A stretch of 64,000 nucleotides of DNA from Bradyrhizobium sp. dw_411 (GTDB taxonomy: Bacteria; Pseudomonadota; Alphaproteobacteria; Rhizobiales; Xanthobacteraceae): positions 160,739 to 224,738 of the forward strand of contig NZ_JAAVUY010000013.1 in assembly GCF_018449695.1 (NCBI RefSeq). The letters are read 5' to 3'. The notes beneath the pieces were generated by a model. That model saw only the letters and a program-made list of their open reading frames with translations. It had not been told where the DNA came from and did no database searches. A program made the position numbers and the translations under genes. Shown here piece after piece: positions 51,204 to 61,792 of the stretch. Each line of letters starts with the position of its first letter. Position 1 is the stretch's first letter.

Positions 51204-52664
51204 TTAGTGATACCGCACCCCTGAATTGACCGAGCGAAGCGGCCACAAGGTTGGCGGCTCCATCATTGCCGGCACCGCCGCAGGTCCGTAGGCCTGCGTC
51301 GCCTGCAGCGCCTCGACGAAATCCGCGAACCATTGCTGAATGGTATGGTTGCGAAGCTTGTCCATCATCGCTTCCCAGCGCAGACGCCGTTCGCTTAGCG
51401 GCATGCTGAGCGCGGTCGCGATGGTGCGCGCCATGCCATCGATATCGTGCGGATTGACCAGCAGCGCGGTATCGAGTTCGTCGGCGGCGCCGGCGAATTT
51501 CGACAGCACCAGCACGCCGGGATCGGCCGGGTTTTGTGCCGCGACATATTCCTTGGCGACGAGATTCATACCGTCATGCAGCGGCGTGACGACGCCGACC
51601 TGGGCGGTACGATAAAGCCCCGCCAGCACGGTCTGGCTGAAACCCTTGTTGAGATAGCGGATCGGCGTCCAGTCTACCTCGCCATGGCGGCCATTGACGT
51701 CGCTGACCAGCTTGGCGAGTTCGTTCTGCAGATTGCCATAGGCTTCGATCGCGCCGCGCGAGGGCGTCGCGATCTGCAGCAGCGAGGCGGTGCGCGCCAG
51801 CGCCGGCTGCAAGGTCCACATCCGATCGAACGCGTTGATGCGATTGATCAACCCCTTGGAATAATCCAGCCGGTCGACGCCGATCGCCAGTTTCTCGCCA
51901 TTGAGGCTGCGCCGCAATCGCGACACGTCGGGATGGGACACGGCCTTGGCTGCGTGCAGCGCAAATTTCTCGGCATCGATGCCGATCGGAAACACCGCAA
52001 TGCGCGATTTGCCGTAACGCGAGATCACGACGCCATCTTCGCTCTCAAGCCCAAGGCAGGACGAAAGATACTCCAGGAAATTTTCGCAATCATCCTGGGT
52101 CTGGAATCCAATGAGATCATAGGCCAGCATCGCCTCGATCAGCTCGCGATGATGCGGCACGCCTTCCATGACGGCGCGCACCGGCCACGGCGTATGCAGA
52201 AAGAAGCCGACCGGCACGGTCACGCCGAGATCGCGCAGTTCCGCTCCCAGCGCCAGGAAGTGATAATCCTGAATCCAGAAGGCGGCATCGGGCTTCTGAA
52301 AACGCAGCAAAGCGCGCGCCATGAAGGCGTTCACTTCGCGGTAGGAAAGATAATCATCCTGCGAGGCGCGGATCAGATCGGCGCGCGAATGCAGCGCCGG
52401 CCACAGCGCAGAATTGGCAAACCCTTCATAATATCCGCCGTAATGCGCGGCCGGCAGATCCAGCATCGCCAGCGCGCCTGCGCCTAATGCTTCGATTTCA
52501 GCGAACGGTTCTTTCTGGGCGCCGTCACGAACGCGACCGCTCGAACCGACCCAAATTGCTCCGGATTTCTCCACCACCGGCAGCAATGCTGCGGCAAGCC
52601 CGCCCGTCATGGGCTCATTGGCGTTACCGCGCGCAACACGGTTCGAAACAACGACGAGTTTCAC
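51204..52664 (-). CDS. otsA: Trehalose-6-phosphate synthase
   Basis: A 486-residue GT20 enzyme joining UDP-glucose and glucose-6-phosphate. GTG 52664 is chosen because AGGAGGGG is directly upstream and the protein then starts KLVVVSNRVA. Features: WVGSSG, IQDYHFLALGAELR, FLHTPWPV, GVDRLDYSKGL, and the sugar-nucleotide site near VTPLHDGMNLVAKEYVA. It works with OtsB (upstream gene on the same strand, 212 bases away) for osmotic and desiccation protection. Confidence 0.95.
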   Translation of the reverse strand: MKLVVVSNRVARGNANEPMTGGLAAALLPVVEKSGAIWVGSSGRVRDGAQKEPFAEIEALGAGALAMLDLPAAHYGGYYEGFANSALWPALHSRADLIRASQDDYLSYREVNAFMARALLRFQKPDAAFWIQDYHFLALGAELRDLGVTVPVGFFLHTPWPVRAVMEGVPHHRELIEAMLAYDLIGFQTQDDCENFLEYLSSCLGLESEDGVVISRYGKSRIAVFPIGIDAEKFALHAAKAVSHPDVSRLRRSLNGEKLAIGVDRLDYSKGLINRINAFDRMWTLQPALARTASLLQIATPSRGAIEAYGNLQNELAKLVSDVNGRHGEVDWTPIRYLNKGFSQTVLAGLYRTAQVGVVTPLHDGMNLVAKEYVAAQNPADPGVLVLSKFAGAADELDTALLVNPHDIDGMARTIATALSMPLSERRLRWEAMMDKLRNHTIQQWFADFVEALQATQAYGPAAVPAMMEPPTLWPLRSVNSGVRYH

Positions 52665-52876
52665 AGGGTCCCCTCCTGAGTGGTCTCGCGAGTTAACAAC
52701 CATTCATCAATATGGTTCCTGGTCACCCTTTCAACGAAATGAAACCAAATTCAGGCGCGACTCGATGGAACTCGACACATCCACCGCTGAAAAATGCGTC
52801 AAATGAAAATAACGAAAATAGAAGCGCATGAATCGCCTCTATTTCGTCACGAACGCAAAACAGGCGTTCTACACGA

Positions 52877-53713
52877 TCATCGGTTTGCCGCAGCTTCGCC
52901 ATCGACAAGGCGCGCGAGCCAAGCGCGCACGTCGCGCGGTTCGTCGAAATGTCCGGCAACGCCCTGCGCACGCCGCCCAACGGAAAAGGCGAGACCGCCG
53001 AAATCAGGCATGATCGCAAACACCGACTCATCGGTAACATCGTCGCCGATAAAAAACGGACGGCGTCCCCGAAACGGTTCATGGGTCATCAATTCGCGCA
53101 CGCCTGAGGCCTTGGTAAAACCGGAATGCTTGATTTCGCAGACGCACTTTCCGGGCAGCACCTCGATCGGCGCATTGGGCAGATCGGCCCTGATCAGCGA
53201 CACCGCTTCATAGATCGCCTTCTCCGCATTTGGAGCCAGCCGGTAGTGCAACGCCAGCGAATAGCCCTTGTCTTCGAGCAGAATGCCCGAACTGAGCTTG
53301 GCGATGGCCGCAAGCCGGCGCTTCAATTCCTTGTCCATCGGCGGCGCATGCACCGCAACGGCTTCGTTGTTGATCGAGACGCGCATTTCCGCGCCGTGAC
53401 CGCCGACAGCCGGAAATTGCTCGGGCGCAAAGATCAGATCGATATCGTTGAGCGAACGTCCGCTGACGAGCGCCAGCGCGCCCGAGGTTCTCTCATGCAA
53501 CTGGCTGAGGGTTTTCGCCAGACCCAGCGGCACCCAGACCTCGCGCGGCGTCGGCGCAAGATCCAGCAAGGTGCCGTCGATATCGAGCAGCACGGCACAA
53601 TCGCCGATGCGCCGCGCGAGATCGTCAACCGTCAGCTTCTCCGATGTCATTTCCGGCATGTCTTCCCGTACGCGCGTTTGCGCCCGATCCGCATCTATTA
53701 CACCCTGATTCAT
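52877..53713 (-). CDS. otsB: Trehalose-6-phosphate phosphatase
   Basis: A 278-residue HAD-family phosphatase. Motif I is LLDIDGTLLDLAP, motif II SGRSLNDID, and the final acidic motif FIGDDVTDESVF. It removes phosphate from the OtsA product. ATG 53713 is followed by further in-frame ATGs (53659, 53650), so the first ~20 residues are uncertain. It lies between otsA and the MFS gene, all leftward with only 6 bases to the MFS stop. Confidence 0.93.
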   Translation of the reverse strand: MNQGVIDADRAQTRVREDMPEMTSEKLTVDDLARRIGDCAVLLDIDGTLLDLAPTPREVWVPLGLAKTLSQLHERTSGALALVSGRSLNDIDLIFAPEQFPAVGGHGAEMRVSINNEAVAVHAPPMDKELKRRLAAIAKLSSGILLEDKGYSLALHYRLAPNAEKAIYEAVSLIRADLPNAPIEVLPGKCVCEIKHSGFTKASGVRELMTHEPFRGRRPFFIGDDVTDESVFAIMPDFGGLAFSVGRRAQGVAGHFDEPRDVRAWLARLVDGEAAANR

Positions 53714-53719
53714 GTCATC

Positions 53720-55252
53720 CTACTCCACAAAAGCCAGCGGCTTTGCGACAGATTCCAGCGTCCGCCGCTCCGCCGCGATAGCGTAACGCCATGCGACAAC
53801 AGCCGCCGCGATCATCAATCCCGCCCCCAGCAAATAGCCAAAGAAAACACTGCCGCGCGATCCCGTGTCGATCAACGCGCCAAACAAGGCTGGCCCCGCG
53901 ACGCCGCCAATGCCGGTTCCCACCGCATAGAAAAACGCGATCGCGAGCGCGCGCACTTCCAGCGGAAACGTCTCGCTGACGGTCAGATACGCCGCGCTGG
54001 CCGCCGGCGAAGCCCAAAAGAAAATCACCATCCACGCGATGGTCTGGGTCTGCGCGCTCAGCACACCGATCGAGAACAGATAACCCGACAGCGCCAACAG
54101 AACGCCCGAAACTCCGTAAGTGAGCGCAATCATCACGCGGCGTCCCAGCGTGTCGAACAATCGGCCCAGCAATAGAGGCCCCAGAAAATTGCCAGCCGCG
54201 AACGGCAGCAGATACCAGCCGACCTGATTTGCCCCGATCCCGTAGAAATCGGTCAGGATCAGCGCAAAGGTGAAGAAGATCGCGTTGTAGAAAAACGCCT
54301 GCGCGATCATCAGTGCCAGCCCGACCATTGAGCGCTGGCGATAGACGGAAAACAGCGTATGCACGACCTCGCGCAGCGGCGTGTGATCGCGCATCTTCAG
54401 TTTCATTTTAGGCCATGCGTGTTGATACGAGTCTTGTTTCTGCGCATGCCCGGTGACCGATCGTTCGATGTCCTCGACGATCGCATTGGCCTGATCAGGA
54501 TGGCCGTGAATCACCAGCCACCGCGGGCTTTCCGGAATCCACATCCGCATCACAAACACGATGAGACCAAGGCACGCGCCGGTGAGGTAAGCGAGCCGCC
54601 AGCCCCAATCAGGCCCGATCAGATGCGGATCGAGCAGAATGATCGCGCTGACGGCTCCCATGGCCGCGCCGAGCCAGAAACTGCCGTTGATCACCAGATC
54701 CGTCCAGCCGCGATAGCGCGCCGGCACCAGCTCCTGAATTGTCGAATTGATCGCGGTGTATTCGCCACCGATTCCGGCGCCGGTCAGAAATCGAAACAGC
54801 GCGTAGCTCGCAATGCTCCATGAACACGCCGTCGCCGCGGTCGCCGTCAGATAAAGCGCCAGCGTGATGAAGAACAGTTTCTTGCGCCCGATCCGGTCGG
54901 TGAGCCAGCCGAACCCGAACGCGCCGATCACGGCGCCGGCGAGATAGGCGCTGTTGGCGAATCCGACATCGAAATTCGTAAATTGCAATGTCGGACTTTC
55001 TTTCAGCGCGCCCGATAGCGCGCCAGCCAGCGTGACCTCCAGCCCGTCCAGGATCCAGGTGATCCCAAGCGCCATCACGACGCGGGTATGAAAGCCGCTC
55101 CAGTGCAGCGCATCGAGCCGGAAGGGGATGCTGGTTTCGACGACGCGATCATCGTCGCGACGATCTTTGAAATTATCGTGGAAATGATCGTTCGTTGGCG
55201 CAGGCCCCGTTACGGCAGCCGTCACATCGCGCTGCCATCGCTGCAAATCCAT
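53720..55252 (-). CDS. MFS transporter
   Basis: About 510 residues with 12 membrane segments. Signature loops are GWLTDRIGRKK (2-3), RFLTGAGIGGEYTAINS (helix 4-5) and GRLFDTLGRR (8-9), typical of sugar/aromatic-acid type MFS carriers. Translation probably begins at 55252 (MDLQRWQRDV) or somewhat later before SIPFRLDALHW. Upstream residues in the open frame look non-coding. The N terminus strongly resembles the broken MFS fragment at 3831. Proximity to otsBA hints at a compatible-solute or sugar role, unproven. Confidence 0.88.
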   Translation of the reverse strand: MDLQRWQRDVTAAVTGPAPTNDHFHDNFKDRRDDDRVVETSIPFRLDALHWSGFHTRVVMALGITWILDGLEVTLAGALSGALKESPTLQFTNFDVGFANSAYLAGAVIGAFGFGWLTDRIGRKKLFFITLALYLTATAATACSWSIASYALFRFLTGAGIGGEYTAINSTIQELVPARYRGWTDLVINGSFWLGAAMGAVSAIILLDPHLIGPDWGWRLAYLTGACLGLIVFVMRMWIPESPRWLVIHGHPDQANAIVEDIERSVTGHAQKQDSYQHAWPKMKLKMRDHTPLREVVHTLFSVYRQRSMVGLALMIAQAFFYNAIFFTFALILTDFYGIGANQVGWYLLPFAAGNFLGPLLLGRLFDTLGRRVMIALTYGVSGVLLALSGYLFSIGVLSAQTQTIAWMVIFFWASPAASAAYLTVSETFPLEVRALAIAFFYAVGTGIGGVAGPALFGALIDTGSRGSVFFGYLLGAGLMIAAAVVAWRYAIAAERRTLESVAKPLAFVE

Positions 55253-55398
55253 CGGATGGAACCCATGAGGAAATGCCCCGGTCGACGCCCCCAAACCTGA
55301 CGCGCCAAAGCTTTCGCAGCCTTTGCGCCAGCTACGCCCAATAACGAATTCGAAGCGCGGAGGTTCCCGCATTGCGGCAACGGAATTTATCGGAACGC

Positions 55399-56184
55399 TT
55401 AGCGCTGTTCGGGTTTTTGTCGCGGCGAAACGCCGGAAAACCGTATATTTTCCGGCCGCAAGGACGACGGCACCAGCACCGGCGGCAAGGACGGAATGAG
55501 CCGCGTGCGTTCGCGATGCGCCGGGATGGCACGGTAGACCTGCTTGGTGGCTTCCACGATATGGACCCCGGCAAACGGCAACGACAGCGCGGCGCCGACT
55601 TGCTCCCACGCCATCGCGGAGCGCAGGAACCAGCCGCTTCGGACCGGCGGCAGGAATAAAGCCTCACCCCATGCCGTCGGCGTGAACCAGGTCTGCCGCA
55701 GCAACTGCGTGATCTGCGAGCGCGAATACGGCCGGCCGTGACCGAACGGCGTTGCGTCAGAGCGCGTCCAGATTCCGCGCCGGTTCGGAATGACAGCCAT
55801 CATGCGGCCCGACGGCGCCAGCACGCGCCACACCTCGCGCAGCAAACCTTCCGGATCGTCGGAGATTTCCAGCGCATGAACCAAGAGGATGCGGTCAACC
55901 GCGGCATCCGGCAGCGGCAACGAAAATTCATCGACCAACGTCGCCAGGGTCGGCCGCGCGGTCGGCCACTTCAACACGCCTTGCGCGGCCGGCATGAAGG
56001 CGATGCAGCGCTCGGAGTCCTCACGGAACAGGCCGAGATACGGCGTCGGGTAGCCGAGGCCAAGCACCCGCTGACCTGCGGCATCCGGCCAGCGGGCATG
56101 AATGCCGCGATTGATCAGCCGCCGCGCCACAATACCGAGGCGCTGCGAATAGAAATCTCTGAGATCGATGACATCGATTGTCAT
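55399..56184 (-). CDS. Class I SAM-dependent methyltransferase
   Basis: A 261-residue protein. The SAM motif region is RVLGLGYPTPYLGLF, followed by a Methyltransf_11-type core: DAAVDRILLVHALEISDDPEGLLREVWRVLAPSGRMMAVIPN. It is divergent from gloB (131 bases). This pairing of a methyltransferase with glyoxalase II is common in Rhizobiales. The substrate is unknown. Confidence 0.85.
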   Translation of the reverse strand: MTIDVIDLRDFYSQRLGIVARRLINRGIHARWPDAAGQRVLGLGYPTPYLGLFREDSERCIAFMPAAQGVLKWPTARPTLATLVDEFSLPLPDAAVDRILLVHALEISDDPEGLLREVWRVLAPSGRMMAVIPNRRGIWTRSDATPFGHGRPYSRSQITQLLRQTWFTPTAWGEALFLPPVRSGWFLRSAMAWEQVGAALSLPFAGVHIVEATKQVYRAIPAHRERTRLIPSLPPVLVPSSLRPENIRFSGVSPRQKPEQR

Positions 56185-56315
56185 AAATCCAATCTAACAC
56201 GAAGCCACCGGCAAAAGCGTAGCGAATATCGCATTGCTTATTCGGCGTTAACGCCATATTTCATGCCGATATGGGGCTCGATCGCGTCGTTGCCAGAATC
56301 GATCATGGAGATAAC

Positions 56316-57083
56316 ATGACTGCCGAAATTCGCCTGTTCCCCTGCCTCACCGACAATTTCGGTTACCTGATTCACGATCCCGCAACCAAGGCGACCGCCT
56401 CCATCGACGCGCCGGAAGCCGGCCCCATCATCCAGGCGCTGGAGCGCGAGGGCTGGACGCTGACCGATATCCTGATCACCCATCATCATGGCGACCATGT
56501 CGGCGGCGTCGCCGAACTGAAGCAGAAATACAAATGCCGTGTGGTCGCACCGCACGACAAGGCTGCCAAGATCGCCAATGTCGATCTGCGCGCCGCCCAG
56601 GGCGACGTCATCAAGGTGGGCGGTCTGCTGGCGCGGGTGCTGGAAACTCCCGGCCACACCCTCGACCATGTCAGCTATGTATTCGACAGCGAAAAGGCGC
56701 TGTTCGCCGCCGACACGCTGTTCTCGATCGGCTGCGGGCGGGTGTTCGAGGGCACCTATCCGATGATGTGGGATTCGCTGCTCAAGCTGCGCGTGCTGCC
56801 CGATGACTTCAAACTCTATTGCGGCCACGAATACACCGCGTCCAACATCAAGTTTGCACTGACGGTCGAGCCCGATAATGCGGCCTTGAAGGCGCGCGCC
56901 GAGGAAGTGACGCGATTGCGCAGCGAGAACAAGCCGACGATCCCGACGCTGCTCGGCGATGAGAAGAAGGCCAACGTGTTCCTGCGTGCCGATGAGCCCT
57001 CGGTCGCAGCCAGCGTGCGGATGAAGGGCCAGAGCGCCGCCGACGTGTTCGGCGAATTGCGCGAGCGCAAAAACAAATCCTGA
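56316..57083 (+). CDS. gloB: Hydroxyacylglutathione hydrolase (glyoxalase II)
   Basis: A 255-residue metallo-beta-lactamase-fold enzyme. The metal site THHHGDHVGG, the second His in TPGHTLDHV, the FAADTLFSIGCGR loop and YCGHEYT are diagnostic. It hydrolyses S-lactoylglutathione in methylglyoxal detoxification. GGAG 5 bases upstream sets ATG 56316. A cupin gene follows after 13 bases. Confidence 0.96.
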   Translation: MTAEIRLFPCLTDNFGYLIHDPATKATASIDAPEAGPIIQALEREGWTLTDILITHHHGDHVGGVAELKQKYKCRVVAPHDKAAKIANVDLRAAQGDVIKVGGLLARVLETPGHTLDHVSYVFDSEKALFAADTLFSIGCGRVFEGTYPMMWDSLLKLRVLPDDFKLYCGHEYTASNIKFALTVEPDNAALKARAEEVTRLRSENKPTIPTLLGDEKKANVFLRADEPSVAASVRMKGQSAADVFGELRERKNKS

Positions 57084-57096
57084 TGGATAAAGCCAG

Positions 57097-57528
57097 ATGA
57101 TCGAGGCACTGAGCGCTGCCGACATCATCGCGCGGCTCGACTTGAAGCCGCATCCCGAGGGCGGGCATTACCGCGAGACCTTTCGCGATGAGCATACCGA
57201 CGCCAGTGGACGCTCGCATTCGACCGCGATCTATTTCCTGCTGGCTCGCGGCGAGCGCTCGCACTGGCATCGCATCGACGCGGTCGAGGCCTGGCATTAT
57301 TACGCCGGCAGCGCGTTGATTTTGCAGATCGCCGACACTGACGGCCAGCGTAGCATCAGGCTTGGCGCAGATCTGGCGGCAGGCGAACGACCTCAAGCCA
57401 TCGTACCGCCGCAGGCATGGCAGGCGGCCGAAAGCACCGGCGACTGGACGTTGGTCGGCTGCACCGTCGCGCCGGGATTTGACTTCGCGAAATTCGAACT
57501 GGCGCCGAAGGGCTGGGAGCCGGCCTAA
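57097..57528 (+). CDS. Cupin_5 (DUF985) family protein
   Basis: A 143-residue cupin. Motifs: KPHPEGGHYRETFR, TAIYFLLARGERSHWHRIDAVEAWHYYAGSAL (the His cluster of the metal site) and VGCTVAPGFDFAKFEL. The family may bind sugars or small metabolites, and its function is unknown. It is immediately downstream of gloB and cotranscribed. Confidence 0.9.
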   Translation: MIEALSAADIIARLDLKPHPEGGHYRETFRDEHTDASGRSHSTAIYFLLARGERSHWHRIDAVEAWHYYAGSALILQIADTDGQRSIRLGADLAAGERPQAIVPPQAWQAAESTGDWTLVGCTVAPGFDFAKFELAPKGWEPA

Positions 57529-57531
57529 TGA

Positions 57532-57615
57532 CGTAGGGTGGGCAAAGCGAAGCGTGCCCTTGTTTCACAGAAAGAATGGTGAGCACGGCGCAAGAGCGCC
57601 TTTGCCCACCCTACG
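57532..57615. repeat. 84-bp inverted-repeat element (MITE/REP-like)
   Basis: Perfect 16-bp arms CGTAGGGTGGGCAAAG (57532-57547) and its complement (57600-57615) enclose a ~52-base loop. The sequence type ('gtagggtgggcaaagcg') is, from memory, a dispersed repeat in Bradyrhizobiaceae. Lying between two convergent genes, it may also act as a bidirectional terminator. Confidence 0.8.
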
Positions 57616-57626
57616 CAGAAAACGCT

Positions 57627-58496
57627 TCACCCCTTCCAGATCATGTCCTTTGCCGCGATCAACCCGCCGCCGGCAATCAGGACCGCCGCAATCGCGATAC
57701 TCACACTCGGCGTGGCAAAGCCCGCCAGCATCAAAAACAGCGTCGAAAGCAGCGGCGTCGCGTAGGACGCGGCACCGAGCACGCGGATATCGCCGCGCTT
57801 CATGCCGATATCCCAGGCATAAAACGCCGCACCGACGGGTCCGACGCCGAGCACGATAATCGCCAGCCATTGGCCTGTCGTCTCCGGCCAGACCGTGACT
57901 TCAACCCGTTCATGCACCACTGCGGCGAGCAACGCCGTCACCGCGCAAAAGCCAGCGACAGCATCGGTCGGCACCGATTTGAGCCGGCGCGACATCACCG
58001 AATAGGTCGCCCACACAAAGGCCGCGACGAACGCCGCGATCAATCCGGGCAGTTGGCCCGGCGCAAAGCCGCTGCCGCTGCTGGCCGCAAACAACAGCAC
58101 CGTGCCGACCAATCCCAGCAACGCACCGATGACGTGATGCGGCGCCAGCCGTTCGCCCGGCAATAGCGACGAGAACAGCACGATCAATAGCGGCCAGAGA
58201 TAATTCAGCAGCCCGGCTTCAGCCGGCGGCGCGAAGCGCAACGCCAGGAAATACAGCGCGTGATATCCGAACAGTCCGCCGACCCCGACGATCCACGCCA
58301 GCGCCGGTTGCCGCAAGGTGGCGACTGCCTCCGGCCGACCGATCCAGGTCAGCGATCCCACCAGCGCGCCGATCGCAAACGTCATCGCGGCCAATTGAAA
58401 GGCTGGGATCTTCCCGGTTGCCACCGTCAACGCCGCCAGCAGCGACCACATCAGAATCGCGGTCAGTCCGATCAGCGTGGCGGCGCGGGAGGTCAT
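57627..58496 (-). CDS. EamA/DMT-superfamily transporter
   Basis: A 289-residue protein with ten predicted membrane helices in two EamA halves (GLTAILMWSLLAALTVATGKIPAFQLAAMTF near the start, PGLIAAFVAAFVWATYSVMSRRLK in the second). It is likely an exporter of amino acids or related metabolites. ATG 58496 begins at the first helix. The frame extends 10 codons further but with a Cys-rich leader. Confidence 0.9.
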   Translation of the reverse strand: MTSRAATLIGLTAILMWSLLAALTVATGKIPAFQLAAMTFAIGALVGSLTWIGRPEAVATLRQPALAWIVGVGGLFGYHALYFLALRFAPPAEAGLLNYLWPLLIVLFSSLLPGERLAPHHVIGALLGLVGTVLLFAASSGSGFAPGQLPGLIAAFVAAFVWATYSVMSRRLKSVPTDAVAGFCAVTALLAAVVHERVEVTVWPETTGQWLAIIVLGVGPVGAAFYAWDIGMKRGDIRVLGAASYATPLLSTLFLMLAGFATPSVSIAIAAVLIAGGGLIAAKDMIWKG

Positions 58497-58586
58497 AAGC
58501 CTGTCATTGCAAGCGAAGCAGTCCAACCATCAGGTAGACTGGATTGCGTCGTCGTCAACTGTCCTCGCAGCAACGCAGGACATTCA

Positions 58587-59312
58587 TCAGGTTTGATATT
58601 GCCCGCCATTCACGGTCAGTGTCGACCCCGTGATGAAGCCGGCGTCGTCGGCGGCCAGGAAGACCACGCTGCGCGCGATCTCTTCCGGTTCGCCGAGGCG
58701 GTTGACCGGAATCTGCGGGAGGATGTTCTTCTCAAGAACGTCCTTCGGCACCGCCTGCACCATTTCGGTATTGATATAGCCCGGGCAGATCGCGTTCACG
58801 GTGATGCCACCCCTGGCGTTCTCCAGCGCGAGCGCCTTGGTGAAACCGATGTCGCCAGCTTTGGCCGCGGAATAGTTCACCTGGCCGAATTGGCCTTTCT
58901 GGCCGTTGATCGAGGAGATGTTGATGACGCGGCCGAATTTCCGGGCGCGCATGCCCTCGATCACCTGCCGGGTCATATTAAACAATGAGCCGAGATTGGT
59001 GTTGATGACGGCATTCCACTGATCGAGCGTCATCTTGTGAAACGCGGTGTCCTTGGTGATGCCCGCATTGTTGACAAGAACATCGACCGGGCCGAGGTCG
59101 GCCTCGACCTGCTTGACGCCGGCGGCACAGGCATCGAACGAACTGACATCCCATTTGTAGACGGGAATACCGGTCTCGGCCCTGAACTTCTCCGCCGCCG
59201 TATCATTGCCCGCATAGCTGGCAGCAACCTTGTAACCCGCAGCCTTCAGCCCCTTGCTGATCGCCGCACCGATGCCCCGCGTCCCCCCCGTCACCAATGC
59301 CACACGCGCCAT
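58587..59312 (-). CDS. phaB: Acetoacetyl-CoA reductase
   Basis: A 241-residue SDR enzyme reducing acetoacetyl-CoA to (R)-3-hydroxybutyryl-CoA for polyhydroxybutyrate. TGGTRGIGAAI is the cofactor motif, NNAGI the structural motif, and Ser/Tyr/Lys are in NISSINGQKGQFGQVNYSAAKAG. NPGY-like CPGYINTEMV and the ending NGGQYQT match PhaB. It lies downstream of phaA in the same direction but behind a terminator. Confidence 0.95.
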   Translation of the reverse strand: MARVALVTGGTRGIGAAISKGLKAAGYKVAASYAGNDTAAEKFRAETGIPVYKWDVSSFDACAAGVKQVEADLGPVDVLVNNAGITKDTAFHKMTLDQWNAVINTNLGSLFNMTRQVIEGMRARKFGRVINISSINGQKGQFGQVNYSAAKAGDIGFTKALALENARGGITVNAICPGYINTEMVQAVPKDVLEKNILPQIPVNRLGEPEEIARSVVFLAADDAGFITGSTLTVNGGQYQT

Positions 59313-59404
59313 ATCGAATCCCTCCCTTAACTTTCCCTGGGCTTCCTCTATTTGTACTTTTTTGTAGCGTCGAATTAAGCGGGCCGTTTGACGAACATCA
59401 AGAA

Positions 59405-59435
59405 CAAAACGCCCGGCGCGAGCCGGGCGTTTCTT
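59405..59435 (-). terminator. Rho-independent terminator of phaA
   Basis: Stem AACGCCCGGC (59408-59417) pairs with 59422-59431 around a 4-base loop. On the minus strand it is followed by GTTTTGTTCTT. It lies between phaA and phaB, so phaB probably also has its own promoter. Confidence 0.85.
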
Positions 59436-59501
59436 ATTATCTTTGTGCGCTGCAGTTGCGAGATGATCTTTTCATCATCAAGTGCATTTGCTGCCGTTTG
59501 T

Positions 59502-60680
<1,179 letters not shown>

Positions 60681-60810
60681 GGACATCTCCTGGGTTTGGG
60701 TTCTTGGGTTTGGATTCTTGGGCCTGAAGCCTTGAGACTCGGACGGCGGGCGGCCGGATGGGCGGGCCAATCTGTCGTTCCATCCTGTTAATCTAGGCCT
60801 CCGGTGTCAA

Positions 60811-60826
60811 TTGGCCAGAGGGCCAA
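60811..60826. promoter_or_regulatory. Palindrome in the phaA-phaR spacer, candidate regulator site
   Basis: TTGGCC-AGAG-GGCCAA lies in the 338-base gap between divergent phaA and phaR. The rest of the gap is AT-rich and probably contains both promoters. PhaR from other bacteria prefers TGC-type repeats, so this site may serve another factor. Confidence 0.35.
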
Positions 60827-61018
60827 ATTACGCCGCGACGCATTCAAAATGACGCTCTTGGCAGTTTCATGAGCAATGCCTATGCTTTGTAATTAACCGT
60901 GCCGCACAAAACGGTAGCCGAACCACATTGAAAATGCTTACCTTTGCTGCGATGCGTTGCTTGTCAGCCCTTCGGCGAGGCCGTCGGGTTCCCGTCCTCG
61001 GTGTGCATGTGTGAGCCC

Positions 61019-61618
61019 ATGGCGAAATCAGACCAACCCACCACGATCAAGAAATACGCGAATCGACGGCTCTATAATACCGGCACGAGCACCTATGTGA
61101 CGCTCGAGGACCTCGCGGCAATGGTCAAGGACGGCGAGGATTTCCTCGTCTACGACGCCAAGACCGGCGACGACATCACCCGCTCGGTACTGGCCCAGAT
61201 CATCTTCGAACAGGAAAACAAGGCGGGGCAAAATTTGCTACCCACCACGTTCCTGCGCCAGTTGATCCGGTTCTACGGCGACAGCATGCAGATGGTGGTG
61301 CCGAAATATCTCGAGCAGTCGATCGATACGCTGACGCGCGAGCAGGAAAAATTCCGCAAGCAACTGACCAACACTTTCAGCGGAACGCCGTTCGCGCCGC
61401 TCGAAGAACATGTCCGCCGCAACATGGAATTGTTTCAGCAGACGTTCTCGATGTTCAAGCCGTTCGTGCCGCCGCGCATGGGCGCGACCGCCACGGAGCT
61501 GGAAAAAGTGCCGGAGCCGGCGATCGAAGACGACAACATGGACAATCTGCGCCGCCAGATGAAAGAGATGCAGGACCGTCTCGATCGGATGTCGAAAGAG
61601 CCGAAAAAGGAAGAGTGA
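61019..61618 (+). CDS. phaR: Polyhydroxyalkanoate synthesis repressor
   Basis: A 199-residue regulator. The PHB/PHA accumulation DNA-binding domain TIKKYANRRLYNTGTSTYVTLEDLAAMVKDGEDF is near the start, followed by the PHB_acc repeats (RSVLAQIIFEQENK, LPTTFLRQLIRFYGDSMQMVVPKYLE). The C terminus is acidic/coiled. It binds PHA granules and represses phasin and pha genes. ATG 61019 begins at MAKSDQPTTIKKY. Confidence 0.95.
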   Translation: MAKSDQPTTIKKYANRRLYNTGTSTYVTLEDLAAMVKDGEDFLVYDAKTGDDITRSVLAQIIFEQENKAGQNLLPTTFLRQLIRFYGDSMQMVVPKYLEQSIDTLTREQEKFRKQLTNTFSGTPFAPLEEHVRRNMELFQQTFSMFKPFVPPRMGATATELEKVPEPAIEDDNMDNLRRQMKEMQDRLDRMSKEPKKEE

Positions 61619-61653
61619 GTTTTTCGCGCATTGTTCGTGCGAAAATGCTGGCA

Positions 61654-61770
61654 TCGTCCCGGCGAAGGCCGGGACCCATAGCCACCGAATCCAGTTGTTG
61701 CAGAAGGTCTCTCACACCGCGTCCCAAACGATAAGGCGCGGCGTATGGGTCCCGGCCTTCGCCGGGACGA
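61654..61770. repeat. 117-bp inverted-repeat element with 27-bp perfect arms
   Basis: Arm 61654-61680 (starting TCGTCCCGGCGAAGGCCGGG) is perfectly complementary to 61744-61770. Each arm is itself a hairpin (CCCGGCGAAGGCCGGG). This is, from memory, the commonest intergenic repeat of Bradyrhizobium/Rhodopseudomonas genomes. It lies between two convergent genes. Confidence 0.85.
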
Positions 61771-61792
61771 CATCGAATTTAGTTCCAATACT

